The translations under genes were made by a program, and so were the position numbers. A stretch of DNA of 64,000 nucleotides from Orientallactaga sibirica (taxonomy: Eukaryota; Chordata; Mammalia; Rodentia; Dipodidae). The stretch spans positions 6,234,001 through 6,298,000 of the forward strand of contig JAEOAD010000031.1 of NCBI GenBank assembly GCA_036365145.1, given 5' to 3'. Below the pieces are notes generated by a model. The model saw only the letters and a program-made list of their open reading frames with translations, had not been told where the DNA came from and did no database searches. Numbering within the stretch: the first letter of the stretch is position 1; every line of letters begins with the position of its first letter. Below, piece after piece: positions 11,356 to 23,127 of this stretch.

Positions 11356-11731
11356 ATTTTTTTGTTTTTGTTTTTGGAGGTATGGTCTTGCTCTAGCCCA
11401 GGCTGACCTGGAATTCACTATGTAGTCTCAGGGTGGCCTTGAACTCACAGCGATCCTCCTACCTCTGCCTCCTGAGTGCTCGGATTAAAGGCGTGTGCCA
11501 CCACACCTGGCTCCCAAATAAATAATTTTTTAATGTTTTTGTTTGTTTATTTATTTATTTGAGAGTGACAGACAGAGAGAGAAAGATAAATGATAAATGC
11601 AAATGAACTCCAGATGCATGTGCCACTTTGTGCATCTGGCTTACATGGGTCCTGGGGAATCGACCCTCAAACTGGGATCCTTAGGCTTCACAGGCAAGTG
11701 CTTAACTGCTAAGCCATCTCTCCAGCCCTCC
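11356..11731 (-). repeat. B1 and DIP, both reverse, with duplicated target word
   Basis: A minus-strand B1 (about 11358-11512) and a minus-strand DIP (about 11545-11729) are separated and followed by the same 17-base word cccaaataaataatttt (about 11513 and 11730). The word is the DIP target-site duplication. Confidence 0.85.
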
Positions 11732-11759
11732 CAAATAAATAATTTTGAAAAAACAGTCC

Positions 11760-11942
11760 TTTGGGGTTGGCTAGGGATGTGGTCTAGGGAGTAGGGCGTT
11801 TGCTTAGTGTGTATGAAGCCCTCAATTTGAGCTCCAGCATCACATAAACTGTAATGCTAGAATTCAGGAGGCGAAGGCAGGAATATCAGAAGTTCAGGGT
11901 TATTCTCAGCTATATGTTGAGTTTCAGGCCAGCCTGAAGGAA
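11760..11942 (+). repeat. Composite ID-B1 SINE, old
   Basis: A tRNA-like first half (ctagggatgtggtctaggg...gagctccagcat) is fused to a B1-like second half (aattcaggaggcgaaggcagg...ttcaggccagcctg). Confidence 0.6.
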
Positions 11943-11959
11943 AGGGGTTGGGGGGAGAA

Positions 11960-12084
11960 GCAGTAGCTGGGATCGAGCCTGGCTAACGGTGTGAGCTGAA
12001 GACATCTTAGGTCCTGATATTGTTCCCTTGTCATTGTCATTGTTACCTCTCCCACCCACCACCCCACTGCACCATTCTCAGGAG
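11960..12084 (+). repeat. Direct repeat copy 2 (about 125 bp)
   Basis: Second copy of the 10843-10962 segment, starting agctgggatcgagcctggct. Like copy 1 it directly follows a SINE. The sequences after the two copies differ. Confidence 0.75.
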
Positions 12085-12297
12085 ACTGGATGAGACAGCT
12101 GCATTTTGGGGTGGTTTGAACAGAGGGCTCTGAGCTCATGGGTGTAGACTCTTTTGGAGATGTGGGAAGAGACCTCCTAGGGTAAACACATCTCAGTGGG
12201 TCCCTGAGGGCTTTAGCCAGTTCACAAGGGTGTGCAACAGGTGAAGCAACTTGAGGAAAGAAGGTATACTACCTGGAGCCAGAGGCAGGACCGGTGT

Positions 12298-12646
12298 GCT
12301 GGTTTGATTCAGGTGTCCCCCATGAACTTAGGTGTTCTGAATGCTAGGTTCCCAGATGATGTAGATTTGGGAATTAATGCCTCCTGGTGGCAGTGTATCA
12401 TTGGGGGTGGGCTTATGTGTGTTATAGCCAGCTCCCCCTTGCCAGTGTTTGGCACACTCTCCTATTGCTGTTGTCCACCTAATGTTGGCAAGGGGGTGAT
12501 GTCCACCCTCTGCTCATGTCATCATTTTCCCTGCCATCATAGAGCTTCCCCTCGAGTCTGTAAGCCAAAATAAACCTTTTTTTTTTTTTCTCCCCAAAAG
12601 CTGCTCTTGGTCAGGTGATTTCTGCCAGCAATGCAAACCTGACTGT
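12298..12646 (+). mobile_element. LTR/MaLR-like interspersed repeat
   Basis: The block runs from ctggtttgattcaggtgtcc to agcaatgcaaacctgact, with tgtaagccaaaataaacc followed by a T-rich run. I recognise this as a high-copy rodent repeat with LTR-like 3' architecture. The exact family is unassigned. Confidence 0.5.
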
Positions 12647-13390
12647 AACAACTGGGAATTCAGCCTGCCCAAGTCCTTGTGCAACTCTAACAATTACCAG
12701 GCTGAGTCATGTAGAAAGAACAGGAACTTAGAACACTGGCACTTCCCTTTCTCTGCTGCCTGATCTGCCAAGACATGAGCAAGTAGCTCTTACTGCCTGC
12801 TTCCCTGCCACCATGGACCAGAAAAGCCAACAACTCATTTCTCACATTCCTGGAGCCTAGAAAGCCCTTTTGCTGCCTAATCCAATGCCATGGTGGAAGG
12901 AAACACTGACTTCAGAACAAACCCACTCTCTCCATAACCACATTGCTCCACTCTGGAGGCACAGTCCTCATGACCCCTTCATCTCTTCCCATAGGCCCTA
13001 CTCCCATTGCTAGCACAGAGAGAGCTTCCAACTCACGACCTTTGCGGGACACACACCATAGCGCAGACTGAGAGGCCCCAAGGAGCGAGAGCGACATGGA
13101 AACTACAAGGGAGGGCTGGGCCTGCTGATGCCAGGAGGGCCTTGAGCTCACTATATAGCCCAATAGACAACCAATCAGTCCATGACACCCTCCTCTGTGG
13201 GCAGACGTTGCCCCAATATACTTATATCCCCAGAACTAAGCCATTCAGAGGAGCCCCAGCTCTGGGGTTCCCACCCATCCCAATGTGCCTATTTCTTATT
13301 TCAATAAAGCTTACTGCATTACTCTCTTGTGAATTGTGTTGCTGTCTACGGTGGTAATTTTTTACCCACTCCCAGGACAAGAACTCCACT
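12647..13390 (+). mobile_element. Solitary LTR of an endogenous retrovirus
   Basis: It begins TGTAACAACTGGG. Near 13147-13180 it carries a TATA-like ctatatagccc and CCAAT-like words (cccaata, caaccaatcag). It then has AATAAA followed at once by gcttactgcattactctc (13303-13325), the usual R/U5 arrangement. No gag, pol or env reading frames flank it. The 3' limit is approximate and target-site repeats were not found. Confidence 0.55.
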
Positions 13391-14331
13391 TAGCAGATCT
13401 TACAGATCTCCTGCTTCAGAGGGACAGGGAAAAGTGGACTTGTAGTACCTTCTAGGGTTTGAATTAGCAGGACCTGGGGATTGTCACAGTATGGAGGGAG
13501 GCACAGAAGGAGAGGCAGGTGAGACTTTGGTGGCCCATGGATACCAGGGCCCTGCACTGAGATGGGCAGTGTGAGAGCATGAGTAAGAGGAGACTGACAC
13601 ACAGTAGGTGGCACATTTATAGGTAGCCTAAGGACTCTGGAAAGGGAAGCCACAGAAAATGAAACGGGTACCAAGTCCAGAAAGAAGCCAGCTTAAGAGA
13701 GGCTGCCAGGTTTAGGCAGCTTGCTCAGACAGGTTAAGAGGGTATGGGGGCCATAGATTGGGAGTTCCTGGGGCTCAGTGGGAGACAGGAGGGAAGAGAT
13801 TGTTAGGGAATGGTTGCACAGAATGGGCTGTGGCCAAGAATGGAAGAAATTTGGGCCCAGTGTACTCAGGTGGTCCCTAAAACAACCTTCACCACTCACC
13901 AGCTACTGCCGGAGGACTTTGGCCCATGAGGAAGTGGCTTGGCTTGGGGTGGAATGGGCAGGATAGTGTATATGGTCCCCAACGCAGTAACCGTGAGGAT
14001 GATGGTGAAGGCAGCTGTGGTAAGTGTTGCTGCTGTTTAGAATGGTTATTATCTCTGCAGGGAAGGATCACACACCCCACACTTTAAACATCAGGCTCGG
14101 CCCTGTGACTTGCTTCGGTCAGTGCCATGTGAGTGTCAATGAGGTGTGCCAGTCCTTTGAAGACACCTGAAGAGTCAAAGGATGGTGTTACAGGGTTCAC
14201 TTTATTTCTACCAGGAAACAGGCAGGGCCTCAGATAAGGGCTGCTCCTTCAACCCGGGTCCTGGAGTGCAGGTGACTTGGCACAGAGCTGTGGTCAACCT
14301 GTGATAGTGTGGAGTGTGAGCAAGAAAGAAA
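13391..14331. other. Unique intergenic sequence
   Basis: No repeat or gene recognised. The longest ORFs are under 100 codons and overlap each other on both strands. Confidence 0.5.
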
Positions 14332-14503
14332 CTTGTGGTGGTTTCACTCCTTTAATCCTAGCACTTGGGAGGCTGGGGTAGGAAGATCTTGTGAGTTCGA
14401 GGGCAGCCCGGGGCTACAGGGTGAGTTCCAGGTCAAACCTGGAACCTGGCTAGAATGAGACCTTGCTTTGAAAAAGCCAAAAATGAAAAAAAAAAAAAAA
14501 AAG
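14332..14503 (+). repeat. B1 SINE, diverged
   Basis: Its tttcactcctttaatcctag...gagttccaggtcaaacctgg is B1-like, with a small internal duplication (ccaggtcaaacctggaacctgg) and an A tail. Confidence 0.8.
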
Positions 14504-14775
14504 GAGAAAAAGAAACCTGTGGTTAACCACTGAAACTGAGGCTCTTTTGAACGTAGCCTAATAGTCTGTTAGCTAACATAGTGAACTGGAGTGCTTACTG
14601 TCCCACAGGCCATGTTCTGGGAAATTCTACATGGTTCAGTTACTAACTCCACATATACCAAGTAGACAAAACAATACACTGTGTGATCCATTCATAGAAA
14701 ATACTAATCTCCAGTGACAGGAGATCAGTGATACTTACCTGATAGGGGAGATGCCATGACCAAGAAAGGACATCT

Positions 14776-14950
14776 GTGGGCTGGAGAGATGGATTAGCAG
14801 TTAAGGTGCTTACCAGCAAAGCCAAAGGACCTAGGTTCAATTCCCCAATACCCACATAAAGCTGGATGCACATGGTGGTGCAGTTAATTTGCAGTGTCTA
14901 GAGGCCCAGTTTCCTATGTGCTGAGATTACAGACATGTGCCACCACTTGG
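14776..14950 (+). repeat. DIP SINE with B1 fragment
   Basis: Forward DIP (ggctggagagatggattagc...cagtgtctagaggccc) is followed by a short minus-strand B1 end (gtgctgagattacagac...ccaccacttggct). Confidence 0.7.
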
Positions 14951-15245
14951 CTTTGGAAAGGGATTGACTGGCAGACCAGTGGTCCTCAGGAAACAGGGTA
15001 TCCCAGAGCCGACCACTGCATATACATAGCATTCCCATACACAGAGTCACATGGAAGAGATGAGGAGGCAGACAGAAGCCAGGCCCTAGAATTGTCAGAG
15101 TAACTCTGGCCTCCTTCTGGAAAGGAGGGTGCAGTACCACATAGAGGGGTGCTAGGACCAACTTGTACATGCTTTGGACAGTCAACTTAAATTTTCTGGG
15201 ATTTCATGGGTTGGTTATTCAGCATAGCCATTATCAAAAAATAAA
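14951..15245. other. Unique intergenic sequence
   Basis: Nothing recognised. A minus-strand ORF of 95 codons (14898-15185) runs partly through the SINE and is not supported. Confidence 0.45.
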
Positions 15246-15665
15246 TTTTAGTGGTTAAGGTGCTTGCCTGCAAAGTCAAAGGACCCACACAAACCATATT
15301 CACAAGGTAACACTCACATCTGGGGTTTGTTTCCAGCAGTTAGAGGCCCTAGAGCACCCATTCTCTCTCTATCTACCTCTGTCTCTCTCTTTCTCTCTCT
15401 CAAATAGATAAAAAATAAATAAATAAAGTATAGGGCTGGAGAGATGGCTTAGCGGTTAAGGTACTTGCCTGTAAAGCTTAACAACCCAGATTTGATTCCC
15501 CAAGTGCTCACTTAAAACCAGATGCACAAGCCAGGCGTGGTGGCGCACGCCTTTAATCCCAGCACTTGGGAGGCAGAGGTAGGAGGATCGCCTTGAGTTC
15601 AAGGCCACCCTGAGACTACATAGTTAATTCCAGGTCAGCCTGGATCAGAGTGAAACCCTACCTTG

Positions 15666-15698
<33 letters not shown>

Positions 15699-15802
15699 AG
15701 ATGCACAAAGTGGAGCATGCATCTGGAGAGTTCATTTGCAGTGGCCGGAGGCCCTGGCATGTCCATTCTCTCTCTCTCCCCCTGCTTGCAAATAAAGAAA
15801 TA
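15246..15802 (+). repeat. Two DIP SINEs, the second split by a B1
   Basis: DIP 1 spans about 15250-15428. DIP 2 starts at about 15433 and is interrupted by a B1 at about 15532-15695. The DIP word accagatgcacaa is duplicated on both sides of the B1 (15516 and 15696), a textbook nested insertion. Confidence 0.9.
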
Positions 15803-15856
15803 ATTAATTAAAGAATAAATTATATATGCTCACAATTAAAGTATATCGAGAGCAAA

Positions 15857-15945
15857 GTTGGATTAGGGATATAGTTCAGTGGTACAGCACATGCTTAATT
15901 TGCATGAGGCCCTGGGTTCAATCCCCAGCACCCTCCACAAAAGAC
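15857..15945 (+). repeat. ID-type SINE
   Basis: tRNA-Ala-like element: ggatatagttcagtggtaca (A box) and gggttcaatccccagcac (B box). It is too diverged and wrongly flanked to be a tRNA gene. Confidence 0.7.
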
Positions 15946-16425
15946 CTAGATAATATTCAAGTTATCATTCCTGATTACTTTGCCACATTGGCACTGTAAG
16001 TTATTGACTGCGTTGTTTCTGCACAGTGCAAATTCTACACGATGGTGTGCTTATGAGCATTGCTTTCCAACCTCACCTTCTGCAGCAGCTGGACACCTGA
16101 CTGGATGAGGTGTGTGTGTGTGTATGTGTTATGGTGGGGTGGCGTGTGTGAGTGTGGGGTATGCACATCCCAGGCCCCATGCACACTTTTGTGGAGACCA
16201 GAGGAGAACATCAGTGTGTCTTCCACCTCTCATCTTTGTTTCCTTGGGACAGTGTTTCAGTGAAGCTGGAGCTGCCAGTTTTGGTCACACTGGCTCACCA
16301 GCAAGTCCAGAGATTCTCCTCCACACAGGACGGGCGTTGTAGACGTACATAGCCACATGCAGGTTTTCACATGGGTGTTGAAGACAGAACTCGGAGCAAA
16401 CCAGTCCCTCTCAGGCCCTTATCTT
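15946..16425. other. Unique sequence with GT-rich patch
   Basis: A (TG)-rich stretch at 16109-16165 lies in otherwise unique sequence. ORFs across it are low-complexity. Confidence 0.5.
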
Positions 16426-17058
16426 TTTTGTTTGTTTGTTTGTTTGTTTTTAAGATTTTATTTATTTCCTTACTTTGAAAAAGAAAGAGTGAGAGAGGTA
16501 GATAGAACAAGAGACTGTGTGTGCCAAGGCCTCTAGCCACTGCAAATGAACTCCAGATGCATGCACCACCTTGCGCATCTAGCTTCTGAGGGTACTGGGG
16601 AATTCAAACCTAGGTCCTTAGGCTTCAAAGGCAAGTGCCTTAACCTCTAAGCAATATCTCCAACCTGGCAGGCCCTTATCTTGCATCTTCTCAAACCCTG
16701 GGTGGGATTTAAAAAAAATAATAATTTATTTATTTATTTGGTTTTTCAAGGTAAGGTCTCTCTCTAGCCCAGGATGACCTGGAATTCACTGTGCAGTCTT
16801 CAGGCTAGCTTCAAACTCACAGCAATCGTCCTACCTCTGCCTCCTGAGCACTGGGATTAAAGGCATTAAAATTTTTTTATTTACTATTTATTTGCAAGCA
16901 GAAAGAGAGAAAATGGGTACACCTGCCTCTGCAAACAAACTCCAGACTCATGCATCACTTTGTGTGTCTGTATTTACATGGGTACTGGGGAATTGAACCC
17001 TGGCCTGTCAGGCTTGGCAAACAAGTGCCCTTAACAGCTGAGCCATCTCTCCAGCACC
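16426..17058 (-). repeat. Minus-strand SINE cluster: DIP, B1, DIP
   Basis: (TTTG)n at 16428-16450 leads into a reverse DIP ending at about 16668. A reverse B1 (about 16738-16866) follows, then a second reverse DIP (about 16868-17057). The B1 sits at the tail of the second DIP. Confidence 0.85.
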
Positions 17059-17744
17059 TGGGTGGGATTTTTATGCCATGGAAATTGGCGAATGCTAAAG
17101 GCATGGCTAAATGCATGTGCCCTGACAGTTGTTAAATATATTTGCTGTCTCATCACTGACCACTGGGGCCTTGGACCACCTGCATGGGGGACAGGAAGTT
17201 CAGGTTCAAAGCTGGGGGTGGCAGAGAGATGAGGTGAGTGCATTTCTTTGGCATGAAATTAGAGCCAGAGGCAGTGAGGCCAGGTTGCTTGTCATCATCC
17301 TAAGTGGCTGGTGTATGCCGAGTCCTGCTGCCTGACTAGATTGAGGGCATGTACTCACCACCACACCCTAGTACTGTCAGAAGAAAAGGAAACGGAGGCA
17401 GGGACATGTTCCTTACACAGCGTCACTCTAACAATATATGTCATTGGCAGGATCCAAACCTTGACCACTTTATTTTGATCTACTGTTCACACTCATACCC
17501 TGTGGAAGTTTCCAGTACTAGATGTGGAGTCTGGCCTCATCCTTCCCCACGACTTCTTACCGGAAGTCTGGAGTGGGCTTCGCTCACCATCAGGGTGTGG
17601 CTCTGCTTCTCCTGGACAGCCAGTTCTGGGGCCCACATATTGTGCAAATCTGAGTGATGGGAAGGAAAACCCATATCCCAGGCCAAGGGTGGATGGGCCT
17701 CCTCCTAGAATAGCCTGAGGCAGGCTCTGGAGCCAGGCTGGGTG
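17059..17744. other. Unique intergenic sequence
   Basis: No repeat or gene recognised. Overlapping ORFs of about 100 codons occur on both strands without family features. Confidence 0.5.
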
Positions 17745-18029
17745 GGTGGAATTCACGATGTAGTCTCAGGGTGGCCTTGAACTCACAGAGAACCTCCTAC
17801 CTCTGCCTCCCAAGTGCTGGGATTAAAGGCATGAGCCACCACACCCTCCTATAGCTTCTTAAGGAAAAAAAAAACTCCTGAAACTGGAGAGATGGCTTAG
17901 CAGTTAAGGCACTTGCCTTCAAAGGCAAAGGACCCAGGTTCAATTCCCCAGTACCCACATAAAGCCAGATGCACTAGGTGGTCTATACGTCTGGAGTTTA
18001 TTTGCAGGGGCTAGAGGCCCTGGCATACC

Positions 18030-18064
<35 letters not shown>

Positions 18065-18095
18065 CCTCTTTCTCTTTCTCTCAAATAAATCAATA
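17745..18095. repeat. B1 fragment (reverse) and DIP (forward)
   Basis: A truncated minus-strand B1 (17745-17852) is followed by a plus-strand DIP (about 17880-18090) with a (CT)n run at 18032-18062. Confidence 0.85.
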
Positions 18096-18261
18096 AAATA
18101 TTAAACCCAACACCTAAAATTTAAGAAAATATTAAACCCAACACTGCCAGACACCAAACCACACCTTCTTGCGGGCCAGACCACAACCATGCTCACTCAC
18201 TCACCCTCTAGGCCTGGCCACACCCCACCTGCAGCCTCCTCAACCTTACTCTTTTGCCTTC

Positions 18262-18360
18262 AACTAACAAAGGCCTGGCACAGTTGTGTAGACCTTTAAT
18301 CCCAGAGACTCCAAGGTTCAAGGCCAGCCTGAGAGTCCATACCTAAGACCCTACCTTGGG

Positions 18361-18391
<31 letters not shown>
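18262..18391 (+). repeat. B1 SINE, internally deleted
   Basis: ggcctggcacagttgtgtag...gaccctaccttggg followed by about 30 A. The middle is shortened. Confidence 0.75.
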
Positions 18392-18394
<3 letters not shown>

Positions 18395-19104
18395 GGCGCA
18401 TCATTCATGGTCTAGACACAAGGCCGGCCGATGGTGCGGCTGCAATGGGGCAAAACACTTGGAGAAGGGGTCAGTATGGCCCACTCAACCAGCAGTGGAG
18501 CAGAGGTGGTGATGAGGGCAAGGAGATCCTGGAAAGCTGGAGGGGCCGGTGAGGGGCTGCTGAGGCCTCCCTAAAGTAGTGTCAAGCCATGAGTGACAGG
18601 TGCAGCACTCAGCACACTCCGGGTTGACTAAAGGGAAACACAGAGGCCAAGGGCCTGGCAAATGGGCATGTGGGGCCACGGCGTCCAGGAGCTGGGTAGC
18701 CTAAGGAGTGGTGCCCAGAAGTGTGGGCTCATGGAAGCCAGGTGGGAGGGAATCTGAGGGGTGGTCTGTAAGGCAAACAGTCTAAGAGAGGCCAACACAG
18801 CCCTGAGAGCCACTGGGGGAGTAAAGGAGTGGGTGGAAAGCCTGAGGACTGAGGAAAGAATTCTGGAAAAGGCCTCAGCCTGCCAGGGGTGGAGTCGAAA
18901 GGTCAGGGAAGAGGTTGGGGCAGGTCTCCCAGGTACCTGGAGGGTGGAGGCCCATGGACAGGTGGAAGAACGCCTAGTGGTGGAGGCTGGGGGCCCGGTG
19001 GGTTGGCTACAGAGGGGAGAAGGAGTGGCTGGTGGGCTTTGGTCTACTGACTAGGAGCTGAGGAAGATCCCAGTCTGGGGCTGGGAATAGCAGGCTGAAG
19101 GCTA
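18392..19104. other. Unique intergenic sequence, G+A rich
   Basis: G-rich top strand. ORFs of 60-97 codons in several frames reflect composition. No gene recognised. Confidence 0.45.
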
Positions 19105-19400
19105 GTACGAAAGATATGTCAACTTCCTGATTTAATTTCATTTAGAAAAAGTGTCTTTGGTGTAACTAAGTTCAGGATCTGGGAGATAAGGTCATGGTGG
19201 ATTATCTGGGTGACTCCTTATAAGACACAGAGGGAGGCCATTGTGACCCCAAGGGTGGAGATTGGAGCTTCCAGACCAGAAACTAGAGGCGCTCCTTACT
19301 GAAGGATCCTACCCTGGAGCCTCTGAAGGTTGCCCCGCCCTGCTGATCCCTGGACTTGGCTTCCAGAACAGGGAGGAACAAATTCCTGTACTTCTAACTC
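19105..19400 (+). mobile_element. Ancient interspersed repeat, fragment
   Basis: The words ggataaggtcatggtgg..., ccttataagacacagaggga and ...tggagcttccagaccag resemble an old mammalian repeat that is also present at 31976-32432. Family not assigned with confidence. Confidence 0.4.
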
Positions 19401-19484
19401 CCCTCAGCATGGGATGAATTATTGCTGAAGACTAGAAACCCAGTCCCTGGGGGGTGCAACAGGGTTTGTCCTGGACCCTGGTAG

Positions 19485-19890
19485 TTAGTTCTGCACATGG
19501 TGGCACATGCATTTGGAGTTCTTTTGCAGTGGCTATAGGCCCTGGCATGCCCATTCTCTCTCTCTCTCAAATAAATAGTAAAATTAGCTGGGTGTGGTGG
19601 CACAAGCCTTTAATCCCAGCACTCTGGAGGCAGAGGTAGGAGGATCGCAGTGAGTTTGAGGCCACCATGAGACTACATAGTGAATTCCAGGTCAGCCTGG
19701 GCTACAGTGAGACCCTACCTCAAAAGAAAAAAAAAAAGAAACAGAAAAAGTAAAATGACGAAGAGCTGCACGTAGTGGCACAGGCCTATAAACCCAGCAT
19801 TTGGGAAGCTGAAACATTTGGGAGCATCATGATGAGCTCAAGACTAGCCTGGGCTACATTGTAGCTTTAAGCCAGCCTGGGCTACGGAAA
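19485..19890 (+). repeat. SINE trio: DIP fragment, B1, old B1
   Basis: A 5'-truncated DIP (19488-19575) is followed by a full B1 (19580-19742) and a diverged B1-like copy (about 19755-19890). Confidence 0.82.
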
Positions 19891-21474
19891 AAAAATTATG
19901 AAGGACCTTTCAGAAGTGAGTGTGACAGGGCTGAGATACTTCCCTTCCTCCCTGGGCACTTGACAGTCTGGTCCCACTGCAGTGTCAGGAGGAACTGAAG
20001 TCATTCATGCTAATGTTGCCCATGCGAGGACATCACTGGGGTCCACTGAATGTGGCTACTAGAATTATCATTTCATGGTGAGGTCAACATCCTGGCCCCA
20101 CCCGGAGACCTCAGACAAGTCACTTGATCTCTAGGTTTAGTTCTCACCATGTGATGGATGACCTCTGAGCCCCACAGCCTTTTGGGACTGCAATTTGGCT
20201 TCTGTGTGGGAGGCAGAGAGAAACACCCATCACCAATTCCTCTCCAGACAACAGGAGACACTCCAGGCAGCTTTGGAGGCCAATGTCATGCAGTGGTCCT
20301 CTTGGGAAGTCACTTCATGGACATAGCCAGGACAAATCCACCCCTCCTCCAGCTGCTAGCCCCTGTCCAACCAGGGGACAGATGTGTTGGAGATATGAGC
20401 CATGCCTGGCTGGTCAAAGACAAAGAGACATTTCACTTGGAACAAAATTCACAGAGGTGTCACAACCTAAGGACAGTGCACAATTGTTCTCATTCTGATA
20501 ACTGAGTAATGAAAGACTGTCCCTTTTTACAGAGGAGGAAGCTGAAGATATATTACAGAGGAGGAAGCTGCAGACTGGAGAGGGGTGGTAAGTAACCCCC
20601 GAAGCCAGTTGCTCAACTTATATCAGACCCTCAGTGGCCACTTCTGTCTGCTTGCAAAACGAGCACCTGGTGGGGAGTCTGCCCTGTCCTCGGGACTCCT
20701 GGTGGAGCCACAGTGTGGGACCCCTGACCAGTGTAGGGACAGGGTGCTCAGGAGGCCCACTAACAGAACAGGTGGAGAGCTCAGGTTAGCCTTCCTGCCC
20801 TGCCTGGCCTATCTCCCCTCCCTATCCCAGCAGCTCAGGGACCCTGTGCCTCCTGCTGGGATCCGGGTCCATTCTGTCACCTCTGCAGCTCTGGAGAGAG
20901 ACAAACCCTTTTCTGCTATCTCTGAGAAAGTTGATTCTATAAACTCCTGTCTCAAAAAAAAAAAAAAAAATCCTTGAAAAAAATGTGTTTTCAATCAATG
21001 TTATAATGAAACCCAAACCAAGTTCTTGAAAACAATAGCATTGAGAAATTAGTTTTGAAAATGGCTTGTGATTAGGAGGCGCTGACTCCCACTCTGCCCT
21101 CCTAGCAGGGCTAAATGGTACCCAACTTCCCGCACCCCCTAAGCTACCCGCCTGTCACCAGGCAATACCCCAAACTGTCCAAAAGCCCCTCTGTTGCTTC
21201 CTTGCTGTCTACTGGCAGAGCTCCGGGACCTCCTCCTATTCCTCCGGCCTCATACTGTCTCCAGGGACTCTCTTAAAGGCAGAAACAACTCATCAGGGTG
21301 CTTTTGGCTCACCAACCTATTAGGGCTTTGGAATTCCCAGGGATACAGCCTAAATTTGTACATCAGCATTCAAGGCACCACTATCTAGCCCCTGACCAGT
21401 GGAGCTCACAGTCCACCCTGCAGAAGATCCCAAGCTTTTGTATATATTGGGTCCTCTGCTCTTGGCATTGCTTT

Positions 21475-21506
<32 letters not shown>

Positions 21507-21786
21507 TGGTGGGGGTCGCTAGTGCAGAAAGACCAAAGGAAGAGGCAGACAATCCTAGATTGCTGAGTGCAATATCCCTGGGGCTTATGCACAGCGTGTC
21601 TCAGGTGGAGGCAAGACAGGCATTCGAAGGTATGAGGAAGGAGTGTAGATGCCAAGGAACACAAAGGAGGCCTGTGGCCAACCGAAACTTACCTGGGAAT
21701 TCTCAAAAATGAGCATTTCAACATCAATGAAGGAACAGTTTATGCACCGGTGTTCAGCCTTTAGCACAAAACCCTCCAGGGACTAT
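19891..21786. other. Unique intergenic sequence
   Basis: About 1.9 kb without recognised SINEs, except a poly(A) at 20953-20969 and a (GTTTT)n tract at 21476-21505. The largest ORF is 130 codons (20585-20977). It has no family features and ends in a lysine run from the poly(A), so I do not call it a gene. Confidence 0.5.
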
Positions 21787-21948
21787 TTTTTTTTTTTTTT
21801 TTCTTTTCTTTGAGGTAGGGTTTCACTGTAGCCCAGGCTGACCTGGAATTCATTATGTAGTCTCAGGGTGCCCTTGAACTCATGGTGATCCTCCTACCTC
21901 TGCCTCCTGAGTGCTGAGATTAAAGGCGTGCGCCACCACGCCTGACCT
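21787..21948 (-). repeat. B1 SINE
   Basis: Reverse B1 with T-rich start and ending ccaccacgcctgac. Confidence 0.9.
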
Positions 21949-21952
21949 CCAC

Positions 21953-22622
21953 TGACCACCTTAAGGACCTGTGGGTCCTCGCCATTCCCGGGGTTCATTG
22001 GCCACCAATGTCCCGGGCACAGGAGGAGTTGGGGTGAAGCAGGGTCCTGGAGTGGATAAGTGCGACGGGCAATGAACCACCGGGGAGGCTATCTGATGGA
22101 TAGCATGCTTTTGTTTATTCAACAAGGGAGTGGGTTTATAAACACTCGAGAAAGGTTGAGAAGGTGCATACAGACTATAAGGTGATTGGATACATAGGTT
22201 TATGGGTTGCTATGTAATTGGTTGGAAGGCAGAAGTCGTGAGGGAGAAGCTGCAAGGGAGATAACAGAAGTGGCGGGAAAAGCTACGTGACTTCAGCCAC
22301 ATCTTGGGTGGCTACAGCTGCAGGGAGACTGTTTATAAGGGTCTCTTGGGCAGCTAGCCACAAGGTCAGGAACTGTGGGGGGGGCAAAGTCTGACTATGG
22401 AATGGTCAGGTGCTTTTGGGATAAAGGGGAGAGGGTCTGCCAGTTCTGCCCACTCTGGGCAATGACAGGGCACAGTACAACCTTGCCCGAGGGTAGGGAG
22501 GGCCAATCTCCATTGCCAGAGTGGGTTCCTGACAATAAGGCCAGCTGCAACCCCCACAGGTCCCTGGCCATGTCCAACAGCCCAGGCCAGCTTCCTCACG
22601 GTCTCAGCCTGTGTTTAGCAAC
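21953..22622 (-). mobile_element. Minus-strand LTR-like element
   Basis: Read on the minus strand, the block has a TATA-like tttataaac (22134-22142), then about 20 bp on gaataaacaaaag (22110-22120), then a C-rich segment ending ccttaaggtggtca. That is U3-R-U5 order. On the plus strand it would start TGACCACC and could end ...TTTAGCAACA (TG...CA). Retroviral coding sequence is absent and target-site repeats were not identified. Confidence 0.45.
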
Positions 22623-22667
22623 ATGGACCTTTATAGGGTTTTAGAAGTGTGTCAGGTCACATGGTGG

Positions 22668-22910
22668 GTATGATGGTTCATCTTCATTGCCAACTTGACT
22701 GGATTTAGAATTACCATGGAAACACAATGTTAGGTATAACTGTGAGGGTGTTTCCAGAAAGGTTTAGCTGAGGAATGAAGACCCACCCTGAATGAAGAAC
22801 CATCCTCTGTAGGGTAGGGTCCCAGCCTGGAGAAAGGGAGAAAGTGAGCTAGCTGAGCGGGTGCAGTCACGTCTCGTCTCTGCGTCCTGACTGCAGATGC
22901 AAAGTGACCA
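22668..22910 (+). mobile_element. MaLR-type LTR, 5' part
   Basis: The words gatggttcatcttcattgcc, aacttgactggatttagaa and gagggtgtttccagaaagg are hallmarks I associate with MLT1/ORR1-type MaLR LTRs (gene-free, non-autonomous ERVL relatives). A second copy of the same type lies at 25303-25835. Confidence 0.65.
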
Positions 22911-22929
22911 GTGCCTTTCTTTCTTTTTT

Positions 22930-23127
22930 TCTTGGTTTTTAAACTATTTATTTATTTATTTGCAAGCAAAGAGAGAGAGAGAGAGCCAAGAGACAGAGAG
23001 AATGAGAATGGGTGTGCCAGGGCCTCTAGCTGTTGCAAATGAATCCCAGAGGTATGCTCCACTTTATATATCCGACTTTACGTGTGTACTGGGGAAGCGA
23101 ACTCAGGAGGCTTTGCAGGCCAGTGCC
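22930..23127 (-). repeat. DIP SINE
   Basis: Reverse DIP from its (TTTA)n tail at 22949 to aggctttgcaggccagtgcc. The head end is cut off at the junction with the L1-like block. Confidence 0.8.

Noticed and set aside
15857..15945. Possible tRNA gene
   Set aside because: A and B boxes are present, but the sequence fits a diverged ID SINE and does not fold into an obvious intact cloverleaf with a terminator.
20585..20977. 130-codon ORF ending in a Lys run
   Set aside because: It ends in a genomic poly(A). No family features, and the start has no supporting context.
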